Below the pieces are notes generated by a model, which saw only the letters and a program-made list of their open reading frames with translations, was not told the DNA's origin and did not search any database. Shown in pieces: positions 24,001 to 33,304 of a stretch of 41,927 nt of DNA. Source of the DNA: an uncultured Chloroflexota bacterium (GTDB taxonomy: Bacteria > Chloroflexota > Anaerolineae > Anaerolineales > UBA4823); assembly GCA_903871905.1 (NCBI GenBank), contig CAIQIV010000683.1:1-41927 (forward strand). Reading direction: 5' to 3'. The position numbers and the translations under genes were made by a program. Numbering within the stretch: position 1 is the stretch's first letter; every line of letters starts with the position of its first letter.

Positions 24001-27000
24001 ATGAATATCTCATCTCCCTACCCATTTGAATTTCATGTTTCACGCCAGGCGCGCGATCGCTACCAGTTTGATGATGCTCTTTTTGCCTCAAACGGCAATG
24101 TTGTTTTTGCCAACTTTCATGCTGCCCGTCTCTTTGCACAGAAAATGAACGCGCGTCGCAACCTGGTAGACTTTCCTGAGCAGGCGATGCGCGCCGGGCA
24201 GATCAACGCTATGGGATTATTGGATGAGATTCTGCACCTGGTGCTGCACTCATATCGTCAAGAGCGTTCCCCAGACGTGACAGAACAGGCATTAGAGTGG
24301 CTCTCTGAGCGGTTAGGTGCCGACATTGTAGATAAAATGCTGCGCCAATTCGTCAGCGATTTTCCTCCTTCACTGGTTTACCGGCATGAGCTTTCTGTAG
24401 ATGATTACCTGGCTGGCATTTCAACCTTGCCTGGCAGAGGGGGGATACCCAACCGAGAAATTGTCCTGGAAGAAATCCTGATGCTCTGGTTGGCGAATAT
24501 GAACCCTGCACTTGCCCCTTACCTGGAGCTTTTTGATGACTCAGCGCTGGAGAAGGATACAGTGTATCCTCAGATTGTTGCCGGGCTGCGCGATTTCTTT
24601 ATGACCCAACCCTTTTTTGGCCCTGAGCATCAGAACCTGGTTGAGATGCTGCGCAGCCCGGCGGTGAGCGTGCCTCATTCGCTGGATGGCCAGCTGGAAT
24701 ATATCCGCACGCATTGGTCTCCAATGCTGGGGAAAAATTTATTCCGCCTGCTCAGCAGCCTGGATCTGATTCGAGAAGAGCATAAGGTAATTTTCCCAGG
24801 CCCGGGACCGGCGCGGGTTGTGGACTTTCACGGCCTGGAAGTTGAGGCTGAGAACTTCAGCCCGGACCGGGAATGGATGCCCAACCTGGTGTTGATTGCT
24901 AAGAATGCCTATGTCTGGTTGGATCAGCTTTCCAAGAAATATCGTCTGCCGATTTCGCGCCTGGATGAGATCCCGGATGAAGAATTGGAAGCATTGGAAC
25001 GCTGGGGATTCACTGGACTGTGGCTGATCGGCTTGTGGGAGCGCAGCACTGCGTCTCGGACCATCAAGCAGATGCGCGGAAACCCGGATGCGGTCGCCTC
25101 GGCTTATTCCTTGTTTGAATATGAAGTTGCAGCTGACCTGGGTGGGGACGAGGCTTATCGCGCACTGCGAGACCAGGCCTGGCGGCATGGCATCCGCCTG
25201 GCATCTGATATGGTGCCCAATCACATGGGTATCGATTCACGTTGGGTTATTGAGCATCCAGACTGGTTCATCTCTCTGGATTACAGCCCATTTCCGTCTT
25301 ATACCTTCAATGGCCCTAATCTTTCATGGGACAACCGCGTAGGACTGTTCATTGAAGACCATTATTTTGATAACAGTGATGCTGCGGTTGTGTTTAAACG
25401 AGTGGACTTTTGGACGGGAAGTGAGAAGTACGTCTATCATGGGAATGATGGGACCACCATGCCCTGGAATGATACAGCGCAGCTAAACTACTTGCTGCCA
25501 GAAGTACGTGAAGCGGTTATCCAAACCATCTTGCATGTGGCCAGGAAGTTCCCTATCATCCGTTTTGATGCTGCCATGACCCTGGCAAAGCGCCATTACC
25601 AACGACTGTGGTTCCCGGAACCAGGCAGCGGTGGGGATATTCCCTCGCGTGCTGAGCATGGCATGACAAAGGGCCAGTTCGATGCGGCTTTTCCAGAGGA
25701 ATTCTGGCGGCAGGTGGTGGACCGCCTGGCCGAGGAAGCCCCGGATACCCTGCTCCTGGCCGAGGCCTTCTGGTTGATGGAAGGTTATTTTGTCCGCACC
25801 CTGGGTATGCATCGTGTCTATAACAGCGCCTTCATGAACATGATGCGCGATGAGAAGAACCAGGAATATCGCCTGGTGATAAAAAACACGCTCGAATTTG
25901 ATCCGGAAATTCTCAAGCGCTATGTGAATTTCATGAATAACCCTGATGAGCGCACCGCGGTTGACCAGTTTGGCAAGGGGGATAAGTATTTCGGGATTTG
26001 CATCATGATGGCTACCCTGCCAGGGCTGCCGATGTTTGGCCATGGGCAGATCGAGGGTTTCACCGAGAAATATGGTATGGAATATCACCGTGCGTATTGG
26101 GATGAGCATCCGGATGGCTACCTGGTCGATCGACACGAACGCGATGTTTTTCCACTGCTGCGCAGGCGCCGTCTGTTTGCTGAGGTGGAGAATTTCTTGA
26201 TGTATGATTTCTATATCCCAGGCGGGGTAAACGAAGATGTGTTTGCATATTCGAACCGATCTGGGAAAGAAATCAGCCTGGTGTTGTTCCACAACCGCTA
26301 TGCTGAAACGCACGGCTGGATCCACACCTCGGCGGCCTTCATGGTTAAATCTGTCCAGGGCGAGGAGCGAGCCCTGGAGCAGAGCTCCCTGGCCCAGGGG
26401 CTGGCATTGGATAACGACCCGCAAATGTTTGTGATTTTCCGCGATCAGATTGCCGGCCTGGAATATCTTCGCAACTGCCGGGATGTCCATGAGAGAGGGC
26501 TTTCCTTTGACCTGGGGGCATACCAGACTTGTGTGTTCATGGATTTCCACCAGGTTCAGGACAATGAGTGGCACCAGTATGCTGACCTGGCAGATTATCT
26601 GGCTGGGCGTGGCGTTCCCAGCCTGGAGGAAGCGCTGAGGGAAATCTTCCTGCGGCCTTTGTTGAGTGCATTCCGTGAGCTGGTGAATGGCGGCATGTGG
26701 AAATGGATGCTGGAAAACCGGTCGGGGGTGGAGGGGATCCCGTCACCTGAACTTGATCAGGTACTGGAAGATGTTGAGCAGAAAAGCGTTAATCTTCTTA
26801 GCCAGATCAAGGTATTGACAGAGGGGGACAGCGATGAAAAGGTGATCGCGGGTGATATGCGCTGCGAGCTGGAAGTGCTGCTTGCCTTGACGGGATGGGT
26901 TTCCCGGTTGTCGGCCCATTCAGATCCAGAGCTAGGTGAGGCCTTCACTTACTTATTGGACGGTCCGCGCGGCATTCCCGTAGGAAGCGCCGATCCGATG

Positions 27001-27603
27001 CTGTGGGGTACTTTGCTCGGCTGGCTGTTCACCCATCGATTGGGCCAGGTACTCGATCCGGATGAAGTTCGCTATCCTGAGCACAGCCGTTCCTGGATCG
27101 ATGAATGGCTGCTGGGCAAGCTGATCAGTGCGACGATCAAGGAACTTGGGGCAGACGATGGTAAGGCAGGGCGATCCCTGGCAATGATCAAACTGCTGTG
27201 CACTCACCTGGCGCTCTTTCACTTTCCTGAAGAGTCGTCCATGTCGACGGCTTTGCTCCTCCAGACCTGGTTAGGTGAGGCGGATGTCCAGATATTTATT
27301 AGCATCAACCGGCATAAAGGCATTCTCTGGTTCAACCAGGAGTCTTTTGAAGACCTGGTCTGGTATATGTATGCATTGAGCAGTGTGGAGATACTGGCAG
27401 AACGGTCATCGCTGGCTGAAGAGGATGCTCCAGGTGCAGATGAAAACGCAGTGCAGCGTCTGCTGCGCGGGTACGCTGTGGTCAAAGAACTGCTTTCTGC
27501 CTTGAAGGCTTCAGATTTCCAGGTGGAAAAACTGCTAAAAAGCCCCAGGCGCAAGATAGCAGCCGGGAAGGAAAAAACATCTGGCCCTGACGGGCAGCCT
27601 TAA
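24001..27603 (+). CDS. large GH13-family alpha-glucan-acting protein
   Basis: The 1200 residues contain a GH13 barrel in the middle (about 325-770). Region I is DMVPNH (about 403-408), region II RFDAAM with nucleophile D523, and region III LLLAEAF with acid/base E588. Region IV is NFMNNPDERTA with D649, where most GH13 enzymes have NHD, so the histidine is replaced. About 300 residues precede the barrel and 400 follow it; these parts match nothing I recognise and are mostly helical. No signal peptide. In context it acts on glycogen or malto-oligosaccharides in the cytoplasm, but hydrolase versus transferase cannot be told. The ATG follows only a weak CGGGAA. Its TAA overlaps the GH57 stop by 4 nt. 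Confidence 0.9.
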   Translation: MNISSPYPFEFHVSRQARDRYQFDDALFASNGNVVFANFHAARLFAQKMNARRNLVDFPEQAMRAGQINAMGLLDEILHLVLHSYRQERSPDVTEQALEWLSERLGADIVDKMLRQFVSDFPPSLVYRHELSVDDYLAGISTLPGRGGIPNREIVLEEILMLWLANMNPALAPYLELFDDSALEKDTVYPQIVAGLRDFFMTQPFFGPEHQNLVEMLRSPAVSVPHSLDGQLEYIRTHWSPMLGKNLFRLLSSLDLIREEHKVIFPGPGPARVVDFHGLEVEAENFSPDREWMPNLVLIAKNAYVWLDQLSKKYRLPISRLDEIPDEELEALERWGFTGLWLIGLWERSTASRTIKQMRGNPDAVASAYSLFEYEVAADLGGDEAYRALRDQAWRHGIRLASDMVPNHMGIDSRWVIEHPDWFISLDYSPFPSYTFNGPNLSWDNRVGLFIEDHYFDNSDAAVVFKRVDFWTGSEKYVYHGNDGTTMPWNDTAQLNYLLPEVREAVIQTILHVARKFPIIRFDAAMTLAKRHYQRLWFPEPGSGGDIPSRAEHGMTKGQFDAAFPEEFWRQVVDRLAEEAPDTLLLAEAFWLMEGYFVRTLGMHRVYNSAFMNMMRDEKNQEYRLVIKNTLEFDPEILKRYVNFMNNPDERTAVDQFGKGDKYFGICIMMATLPGLPMFGHGQIEGFTEKYGMEYHRAYWDEHPDGYLVDRHERDVFPLLRRRRLFAEVENFLMYDFYIPGGVNEDVFAYSNRSGKEISLVLFHNRYAETHGWIHTSAAFMVKSVQGEERALEQSSLAQGLALDNDPQMFVIFRDQIAGLEYLRNCRDVHERGLSFDLGAYQTCVFMDFHQVQDNEWHQYADLADYLAGRGVPSLEEALREIFLRPLLSAFRELVNGGMWKWMLENRSGVEGIPSPELDQVLEDVEQKSVNLLSQIKVLTEGDSDEKVIAGDMRCELEVLLALTGWVSRLSAHSDPELGEAFTYLLDGPRGIPVGSADPMLWGTLLGWLFTHRLGQVLDPDEVRYPEHSRSWIDEWLLGKLISATIKELGADDGKAGRSLAMIKLLCTHLALFHFPEESSMSTALLLQTWLGEADVQIFISINRHKGILWFNQESFEDLVWYMYALSSVEILAERSSLAEEDAPGADENAVQRLLRGYAVVKELLSALKASDFQVEKLLKSPRRKIAAGKEKTSGPDGQP

Positions 27604-29036
27604 TCGGCAAATCCGATGCGCACGCTGCTGACCCCCTCAGCACGGCGCAGGTGATTTTGGAAGATGCGGTCAGCCCGCTGACCGGTATACTGGCTGACGA
27701 CACTGCGCAGGTCAGACACAACGTATGGCTCCAGGTCCACCTCGGTTGCCAGGCGCGCCAGGCGAATGGACTGGGCCGCATAAGCGACATTGTTCTTAGG
27801 CTCTATCCGGTCAAAATCGTCGAAAAACCAGCCGCAGGAGGTAAACATGCGCTGTCGCTCGCGCTGTGCTTCCAGCAGCAGGTGCACTCTTCGCATTTGG
27901 TCACTGGTTAGCACGCGGTTGATCATTTCTCCTAACAGCTCATCAATGGTCATTTGACCCAGGATCACGTGGATGTACCGCTCTCGCAACAGCCAGGGGT
28001 CGGGAACCAGTTGGCGTACCGTTTCCATGAACAACCCATCCAATGCCCCGGCCAGGCGCTCAAAGGCATTGCGCAGGTGAAGCTTCCAACTACCGTCGCC
28101 AGGAGTGCATGGGCAGGAGCCGGTCCAGCGCATCACCCCATGATGGCAGCTCCAGGAAGTTGCGTCCCGGATCTGAATATCTTGCGTTGGAGGGTGATTC
28201 TTCAGCCACAGGGCAGGGAAAGTGGGGTGAATCCCCAATCGCGTGGTCGCGCCATCCACCAGGCGCGCCAGGAAGAGATCGCGGAGATGCTGGTGGTGCC
28301 CGTATAACTCGCCATCTGAGGCGATGAGAATTAACTGCGGCTGGTTATTTTCCTGTTTTTCGATGTCAAAATATGGCAGCAGGACATGTTCTGCAAAATT
28401 GTCTGCATTGATCGTGGCACCAGAGTCAAAGCTCAACCTGGAACCCAGCTCGCCATGATAAAAGAAAACATCGATGTAACGTCCGCCAGATAATGGGACA
28501 CGGTAGGGCTGGCTGGGGTCGATTTCTTCCTCAATGGACTGCCAGGGAGCCAGGATGGTGAATTCGATGCCCTCGTTCGCCAGGACCTGGAGCGTTTCCC
28601 GGTCTGCAGCTGTTTCAGGCAGCCACATCCCCTGGGGACGGCGGCCAAAACGAAACTCGAACTCAGCGATTCCCCAGCGTACCTGGGTGACTTTATCCCG
28701 ATAAGACGCCAGGGGCAGGATGGTGTGGTTATAAGCCTGGGCAATTGCATTGCCTACCCCAAAACGGCGCACATTCGCGCGGTCCTGGTCAATGATCTTC
28801 TGGACGGTGATTGCATCGTAGCCTGCCATCCAGGAAAACAAAGTTGGCCCAATGTTGAAGCTGATGTTCTCAAAGTTCCGTTGGGCTGCGTTGGGACGAT
28901 AACATTCAGCATGGATGCGCTCATTCCAGTTGGGGAACGGCGAAGCACCAGCTTCATAAGGGATTGCCCCGGTCAGAGGGTCTTCCCGAGGAGGCTGGTA
29001 GAAATGGGCATGGATGCACAGGGAACGCAGGTCCAT
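27600..29036 (-). CDS. GH57-family glycoside hydrolase (alpha-amylase/DUF3536 type)
   Basis: The 478 residues match GH57 enzymes that carry a DUF3536 C-terminal part: HAHFYQPPRE (9-18), NWNERIHAECY, GMWLPETA with nucleophile E141, and ASDGELYGHH with acid/base D241. The following TSWSCHHGVMRW and MFTSCGWFFDDFDRIE segments are also typical. Many relatives are nearly twice as long, so this form seems to lack the distal C-terminal portion. It should cleave or rearrange alpha-glucan in the cytoplasm (no signal peptide). It is transcribed opposite to the rest of the glycogen cluster and divergent from glgA. A hairpin ends 1 nt before its ATG and no free Shine-Dalgarno sequence is visible. Confidence 0.93.
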   Translation of the reverse strand: MDLRSLCIHAHFYQPPREDPLTGAIPYEAGASPFPNWNERIHAECYRPNAAQRNFENISFNIGPTLFSWMAGYDAITVQKIIDQDRANVRRFGVGNAIAQAYNHTILPLASYRDKVTQVRWGIAEFEFRFGRRPQGMWLPETAADRETLQVLANEGIEFTILAPWQSIEEEIDPSQPYRVPLSGGRYIDVFFYHGELGSRLSFDSGATINADNFAEHVLLPYFDIEKQENNQPQLILIASDGELYGHHQHLRDLFLARLVDGATTRLGIHPTFPALWLKNHPPTQDIQIRDATSWSCHHGVMRWTGSCPCTPGDGSWKLHLRNAFERLAGALDGLFMETVRQLVPDPWLLRERYIHVILGQMTIDELLGEMINRVLTSDQMRRVHLLLEAQRERQRMFTSCGWFFDDFDRIEPKNNVAYAAQSIRLARLATEVDLEPYVVSDLRSVVSQYTGQRADRIFQNHLRRAEGVSSVRIGFAD

Positions 29037-29037
29037 A

Positions 29038-29064
29038 GAGGCTCAGACAGCAAGTCTGAGTCTC
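29038..29064 (-). promoter_or_regulatory. hairpin covering the GH57 translation start
   Basis: Arms 29038-29048 and 29054-29064 pair over 11 positions with one mismatch (a G-U wobble in the plus-strand RNA) and a 5-nt loop. In the GH57 message it ends 1 nt before the ATG, so it could block ribosome entry. Confidence 0.5.
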
Positions 29065-29100
29065 TCACAAAGCTTATTCTGGCGCAAGTGACAATAATCC

Positions 29101-29130
29101 TTGATTCAGGCAATAAGTGGGTGATAGAAT
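29101..29130 (+). promoter_or_regulatory. candidate glgA promoter with extended -10
   Basis: TTGATT (29101-29106), an 18-bp spacer and TGATAGAAT (-10 at 29125-29130 with TGn). The leader to the ATG at 29191 is about 55 nt. Confidence 0.45.
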
Positions 29131-29190
29131 CGAGTAAAATACAAAGAGTATCCCTTATAGGACAATCTCTATTCCCAGGGAGTGCATTGG

Positions 29191-30711
29191 ATGAAGCCAA
29201 TCCTGCGGGTGTTATTTATGATCGCCGAGGCCGACCCTTTTATCAAGATCGGCGGATTGGGTGAGGTTGCTGGCTCGCTGCCCGCGGCTTTACACCGATT
29301 GGGGCAAGTGCAGTTGCCTGGAGACGGTCAAGTTTCTGGTTCTGAATTAGAGGCGCCTGTAGAGGTGGACGTCAGGTTGGCGATTCCGCTACATGGCGCT
29401 GTCCAACGCAAGAATTATCCCCTGCGCAGCCTGGCTAATTTTCGTATCCCCTACGGCCGCGGTTTTACCCGGGTGGAGGCCCTGACCTATGAGGGGGATG
29501 GTTTTCCCATTTATTTCATCAGTGGGCCATTAATCCCCGTGGATGCGCCAGTCTATTCTCTGGACTCTGCAGAGGATGGTCTGAAGTATACGTTTTTCTC
29601 CCTGGCAGTTTTGGAACTGGTGAAAATCCTGAATTGGAAACCGGACGTGGTGCATGCGAACGATTGGCATACCGCGCCAGCGGTCTACAGCCTGGGTATA
29701 AACCGCCAGCCGGGTACGTTCTTTTTTGAGACGTCCACTCTACTTGGATTGCACAACCTGCCATACCTGGGAGATAAGGCGGGGCCAGGATTAGCTGCAT
29801 TTAAGCTTCCACCCGATACGACGACCAGTTTACCCGCCTGGGCACGAAACATGCCGCTACCTTTAGGCTTGTTGGCTGCCGATCACATTGTTGCGGTCTC
29901 TCCGACCTATGCCCGCGAGATCCTGACCCAGGAATTTGGTTGCGGGCTGCAGGGTTATCTTAAAAGCCGTGCCGCGTCGATATCCGGTATTCTCAATGGA
30001 TTGGATGTTGACAAATGGAATCCACAAACCGATCCGGCGCTGGTCAGAAATTTTGGACTGACCAGCCTGGACGAGCGCCTGGCAAACAAGTTAGCGCTGC
30101 AGGAAGAAGCTGGGCTGGAGGTTAATGGTGATATTCCCTTGTTGACCATGATTGGCCGCATGGATCAACAAAAGGGGATTGATATTGCGTTGGAAGCGCT
30201 GCGCCAGCAGGCTAACCGCAGCTGGCAGGCAATCATCCTGGGGACCGGGAATCATTCGTTGGAGGAGTCTGCTTGCCAGCTTGAAGCCGAGCTGCCAGAT
30301 CGGGTGCGGACAGTGATCCGTTATGATAGCGCGCTCAGCCGGCGCCTTTATAGTGGTGCAGATGCCATCTTGATCCCTTCGCGTTATGAACCCTGCGGCC
30401 TGGTTCAGATGATTGCCATGCGTTATGGTTGTGTTCCCATAGCCAGGGCGACTGGGGGCCTGAAGGATACGATTCGTGATTTCAGCGCCTCAGCTGAGAG
30501 CACCGGTTTCCTCTTTGCCTGGGATACGCCAACTGCCCTGGGCGCGACGATCAGGCGTGCACTGCAGCTTTTTGCAGATCAAGAGGAATGGCGTGCGATC
30601 CAGCTGCGTGGGATGACTGAGGATTTCAGCTGGGAGCGCTCTGCCCGGGAATATCTGGTCTTATACCAAAGATTGGTGTCAAACCGGATGAAGATCACAA
30701 CTGCCGGCTGA
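29191..30711 (+). CDS. glgA: glycogen synthase (GT5, ADP-glucose dependent)
   Basis: The ATG at 29191 is chosen over an in-frame GTG at 29182 because AGGGAG lies 8 nt before it. The 506 residues show the N-terminal nucleotide-sugar site FIKIGGLGEVAGSLP (K19 of KxGGL), VVHANDWHTA, the GT-B linker VSPTYAREI and the C-terminal SRYEPCGLVQMIAMRYG motif holding the conserved catalytic Glu. It extends alpha-1,4-glucan from ADP-glucose supplied by GlgC, encoded two genes on. The loop after helix 1 (about residues 35-60) is longer than in most GlgA proteins. It is probably first in the glgA-fusion-glgC-malQ run. Confidence 0.95.
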   Translation: MKPILRVLFMIAEADPFIKIGGLGEVAGSLPAALHRLGQVQLPGDGQVSGSELEAPVEVDVRLAIPLHGAVQRKNYPLRSLANFRIPYGRGFTRVEALTYEGDGFPIYFISGPLIPVDAPVYSLDSAEDGLKYTFFSLAVLELVKILNWKPDVVHANDWHTAPAVYSLGINRQPGTFFFETSTLLGLHNLPYLGDKAGPGLAAFKLPPDTTTSLPAWARNMPLPLGLLAADHIVAVSPTYAREILTQEFGCGLQGYLKSRAASISGILNGLDVDKWNPQTDPALVRNFGLTSLDERLANKLALQEEAGLEVNGDIPLLTMIGRMDQQKGIDIALEALRQQANRSWQAIILGTGNHSLEESACQLEAELPDRVRTVIRYDSALSRRLYSGADAILIPSRYEPCGLVQMIAMRYGCVPIARATGGLKDTIRDFSASAESTGFLFAWDTPTALGATIRRALQLFADQEEWRAIQLRGMTEDFSWERSAREYLVLYQRLVSNRMKITTAG

Positions 30712-30743
30712 TTCCAAGGATTGCCGGCGCCAGGAGAAGGTTC

Positions 30744-31955
30744 ATGCCAGGAAAAGGTCATACTTTGAAATTTGTTCAGGCCATCGATGTGCCGGAGGCC
30801 GAAGTTTATACAGCCTTTACCAATGCTACTGCATTGTGTGAATGGTTGTGCAATATTGCCCAGGCGGATGCGCATGAAGGGGGACGCCTATATCTATGGT
30901 GGAACAGTGGGTATTATGTCAGTGGGGAATTTGTGCGTCTGAAGCCTGGGGAAAAAATTGTTTTCTCCTGGCATGGACGGAATGAGCCCGGTTCCTCCCT
31001 TGTTCAGGTGACTTTGAAGCCCAAAAAACAGTTGACCGAGGTCCACCTGGATCATACCCTCCCTGATAGAGGGGAGGAATGGGTTCAGGTTGCTAAGGAG
31101 TTTAAACAGTCCTGGAATGCAAGCCTGGAAAATTTGAAGGCTGTGCTGGAGACCGGTCAGGATTTGCGATTTATGCGCCGGCCAATGATCGGTGTCAGCG
31201 GTGTTGAGGAGTTAAGTGAAGATGTTGCCGCTCGCCTTAACCTGGACTTCACCGATGGCGTCCGCCTGGATGGGGTTGTAGACGGTATGGGCGCCCAGGC
31301 AGCAGGGCTGCAGACCGATGATGTGATTGTAAAGATTGCTGGCGAGAAAGTGACCGGGATTAATTCCCTGCCGCGTGTGTTGAAAGACAGGTATGCGGGT
31401 GAGAAGGTGAAGGTGATTTATTATCGCGATGGGAAGAAGTTCAGCACAAAACTTGAACTATCGCGCCGTCCAATACCGGATATCCCAGCAACGGCAGATG
31501 CACTTCTGGGAGAGATGGAAGGGATCTATGCAAAGATTGATACAGATTTAGAAAAGCTGTTTACGGATGTAACGGAAGAGGACGCATCCTATAAGCCAGC
31601 TCCTGATGAATGGAGCGCAAAAGAGGTTCTGGGTCACCTGATTGCTTCCGAGCGAGAGACCCATTCCTGGATTGCCAGCCTGATTGAAGGGCAGGAAGCT
31701 GATTTTACCTTCCACTCAAACTTATCAACCCGAGTCATGGCGATTGTTACCGCATTTCCTTCCTTACTGGAAATTCTTGGAGAACTCCGGCGGAATAAAG
31801 CGGAAACGATGGCAATGATCGCCGCCTTGCCTCCAGATTTTGTGGCGCGCAAGCGCAGTTATTGGCGTCTGGCATATACCTTATTAGAATCTCCACTGCA
31901 TTACCAGGCTCATTTTGACCAAATCCAGGCTGTAATTGCAGCTTATCGCGGCTGA
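30744..31955 (+). CDS. three-domain fusion: SRPBCC (AHSA1-like), PDZ and DinB-like
   Basis: The 403 residues divide into three parts. Residues 1-135 are an SRPBCC/AHSA1-type ligand-binding domain (VPEAEVYTAFTNATALCEWL, GEFVRLKPGEKIVFSW). Residues about 145-232 are a PDZ domain (IGVSGVEELSEDVAARLNL, GAQAAGLQTDDVIVKIAGEKV), of the HtrA type but without any protease. Residues about 245-403 are a DinB-like four-helix bundle (YKPAPDEWSAKEVLGHLIASERETHSW), with possible metal-binding histidines at HLIASERETH and HYQAHF. No signal peptide. GGAGAAGG lies just before the ATG. It sits between glgA and glgC, 32 bp after the former, so it is likely co-transcribed. Function unknown. Confidence 0.88.
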   Translation: MPGKGHTLKFVQAIDVPEAEVYTAFTNATALCEWLCNIAQADAHEGGRLYLWWNSGYYVSGEFVRLKPGEKIVFSWHGRNEPGSSLVQVTLKPKKQLTEVHLDHTLPDRGEEWVQVAKEFKQSWNASLENLKAVLETGQDLRFMRRPMIGVSGVEELSEDVAARLNLDFTDGVRLDGVVDGMGAQAAGLQTDDVIVKIAGEKVTGINSLPRVLKDRYAGEKVKVIYYRDGKKFSTKLELSRRPIPDIPATADALLGEMEGIYAKIDTDLEKLFTDVTEEDASYKPAPDEWSAKEVLGHLIASERETHSWIASLIEGQEADFTFHSNLSTRVMAIVTAFPSLLEILGELRRNKAETMAMIAALPPDFVARKRSYWRLAYTLLESPLHYQAHFDQIQAVIAAYRG

Positions 31956-32041
31956 TGCGGATTGACCATGGATATTTTGATTGATGTTCTGCTGGCTACT
32001 CTTAATTCTAGTGCTCCAGGTTATTGAAAAGGAGGATGTTG

Positions 32042-33304
32042 ATGAAAACACGCGCAGTGATACTGGCAGGTGGGGAAGGCTCAAGATTAGGTACGCTGAC
32101 CGCTAAGCGAACAAAGCCAGCAGTGCCATTTGCTGGAAAATATCGAATTATTGACTTCACTCTCTCCAATTGTGTGAATTCCGGTATCTTTGATGTCATG
32201 ATCATGGCCCAATACCGTCCTCACTCCTTGATTGAACACCTGGGTGCGGGCGGCCCCTGGGATTTAAATCGTGATTTCACTGGTGGGATTCGTATCTTTA
32301 CCCCATATAAGGCTCGAGGCAATTCGGATTGGTACCTTGGGACAGCGGATGCTGTCCAGCAAAATTTTCGTTTCATTAAACACGCGAATCCCGATCATAT
32401 CTTGATCTTATCGGGGGATCATATTTATGAAATGAACTATGATCCGATGATAGAGTTTCATCGCGCCCACCATGCGGATGTGACCGTGGCGGCGATTCGA
32501 GTTCCAATGGCTGAGGCCTCCCGCTTCGGTATTCTCGGGATTGATGAGAACAGCCAGATCACCTCTTTTGTTGAGAAACCAGCAAATCCGCCTTCTGACC
32601 TGGCAAATATGGGGGTTTATTTGTTCAACCTGGATGTTTTGGACCAGGCTTTGTGGGATGATCACCTGCGTGAAGGTTCTGCCCATGATTTCGGTAAGGA
32701 TATCCTGCCGCGCATGGTGCGTGATGGGCGGCGGATGTTTGCTTACCCTTATGATGGTTATTGGGTGGATGTGGGAACCGTTGGCTCATACTGGCAAGCG
32801 CATATGGATTTGCTCCAGGAGCCACCGCCCATTGACCTAAATAATCGCTCATGGATCATCCATACCCGGACCGAAGAGCGTCCTCCGGTATGGATTGGCA
32901 GCGGAGCCATCGTGCTGGACAGCCTGATAACGGATGGCTGTGTGATCTTGCCTGGGGCGCGGGTGGAGCGCAGCGTGCTGTCCCCTGGGGTGCGAATTGA
33001 GGCCGGGGCAGTAGTGCGCGAATCGGTGGTACTGACCGACACCAATATTGCTCAGGGGGCGGTATTGGAGCGAGTTATCGTCGATAAGAGAGTACGGATT
33101 GGGGCAAATGCGCATCTTGGAGGAATCGCTCCGGGTCAGGAGCCTGTCATTGCCATGATCGGGAAAAACTCCCAAATTTCACCGGGGATGATCGTTGAAC
33201 CCGGGGCGCTTATTGGTACGGATGTGATACCTGAGGATTTCCCTTCTAACCTGATCCGTGGAGATGATTATATCCAGACCAAACGGGCGCCTTATGAAAT
33301 TTGA
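32042..33304 (+). CDS. glgC: glucose-1-phosphate adenylyltransferase (ADP-glucose pyrophosphorylase)
   Basis: The start is the ATG at 32042, 6 nt after GGAGG (32031-32035); the in-frame ATG at 32036 abuts that site and is unlikely. The 420 residues show the nucleotide loop GGEGSRLGTLTAKRTKPAVP, the KYRIIDFTLSNCVNSGI segment, YLGTADAVQQN, SGDHIYEMNYD and the C-terminal left-handed beta-helix of hexapeptide repeats (GARVERSVLSPGVRIEAGA). It makes ADP-glucose from glucose-1-phosphate and ATP, the committed step of bacterial glycogen synthesis. Members are usually allosteric tetramers. The gene overlaps malQ by 11 nt. Confidence 0.96.
   Translation: MKTRAVILAGGEGSRLGTLTAKRTKPAVPFAGKYRIIDFTLSNCVNSGIFDVMIMAQYRPHSLIEHLGAGGPWDLNRDFTGGIRIFTPYKARGNSDWYLGTADAVQQNFRFIKHANPDHILILSGDHIYEMNYDPMIEFHRAHHADVTVAAIRVPMAEASRFGILGIDENSQITSFVEKPANPPSDLANMGVYLFNLDVLDQALWDDHLREGSAHDFGKDILPRMVRDGRRMFAYPYDGYWVDVGTVGSYWQAHMDLLQEPPPIDLNNRSWIIHTRTEERPPVWIGSGAIVLDSLITDGCVILPGARVERSVLSPGVRIEAGAVVRESVVLTDTNIAQGAVLERVIVDKRVRIGANAHLGGIAPGQEPVIAMIGKNSQISPGMIVEPGALIGTDVIPEDFPSNLIRGDDYIQTKRAPYEI

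Noticed and set aside
25483-26574. 363-codon open frame antisense to the GH13 gene
   Set aside because: The plus strand there encodes conserved GH13 regions II-IV, and the antisense product resembles nothing.
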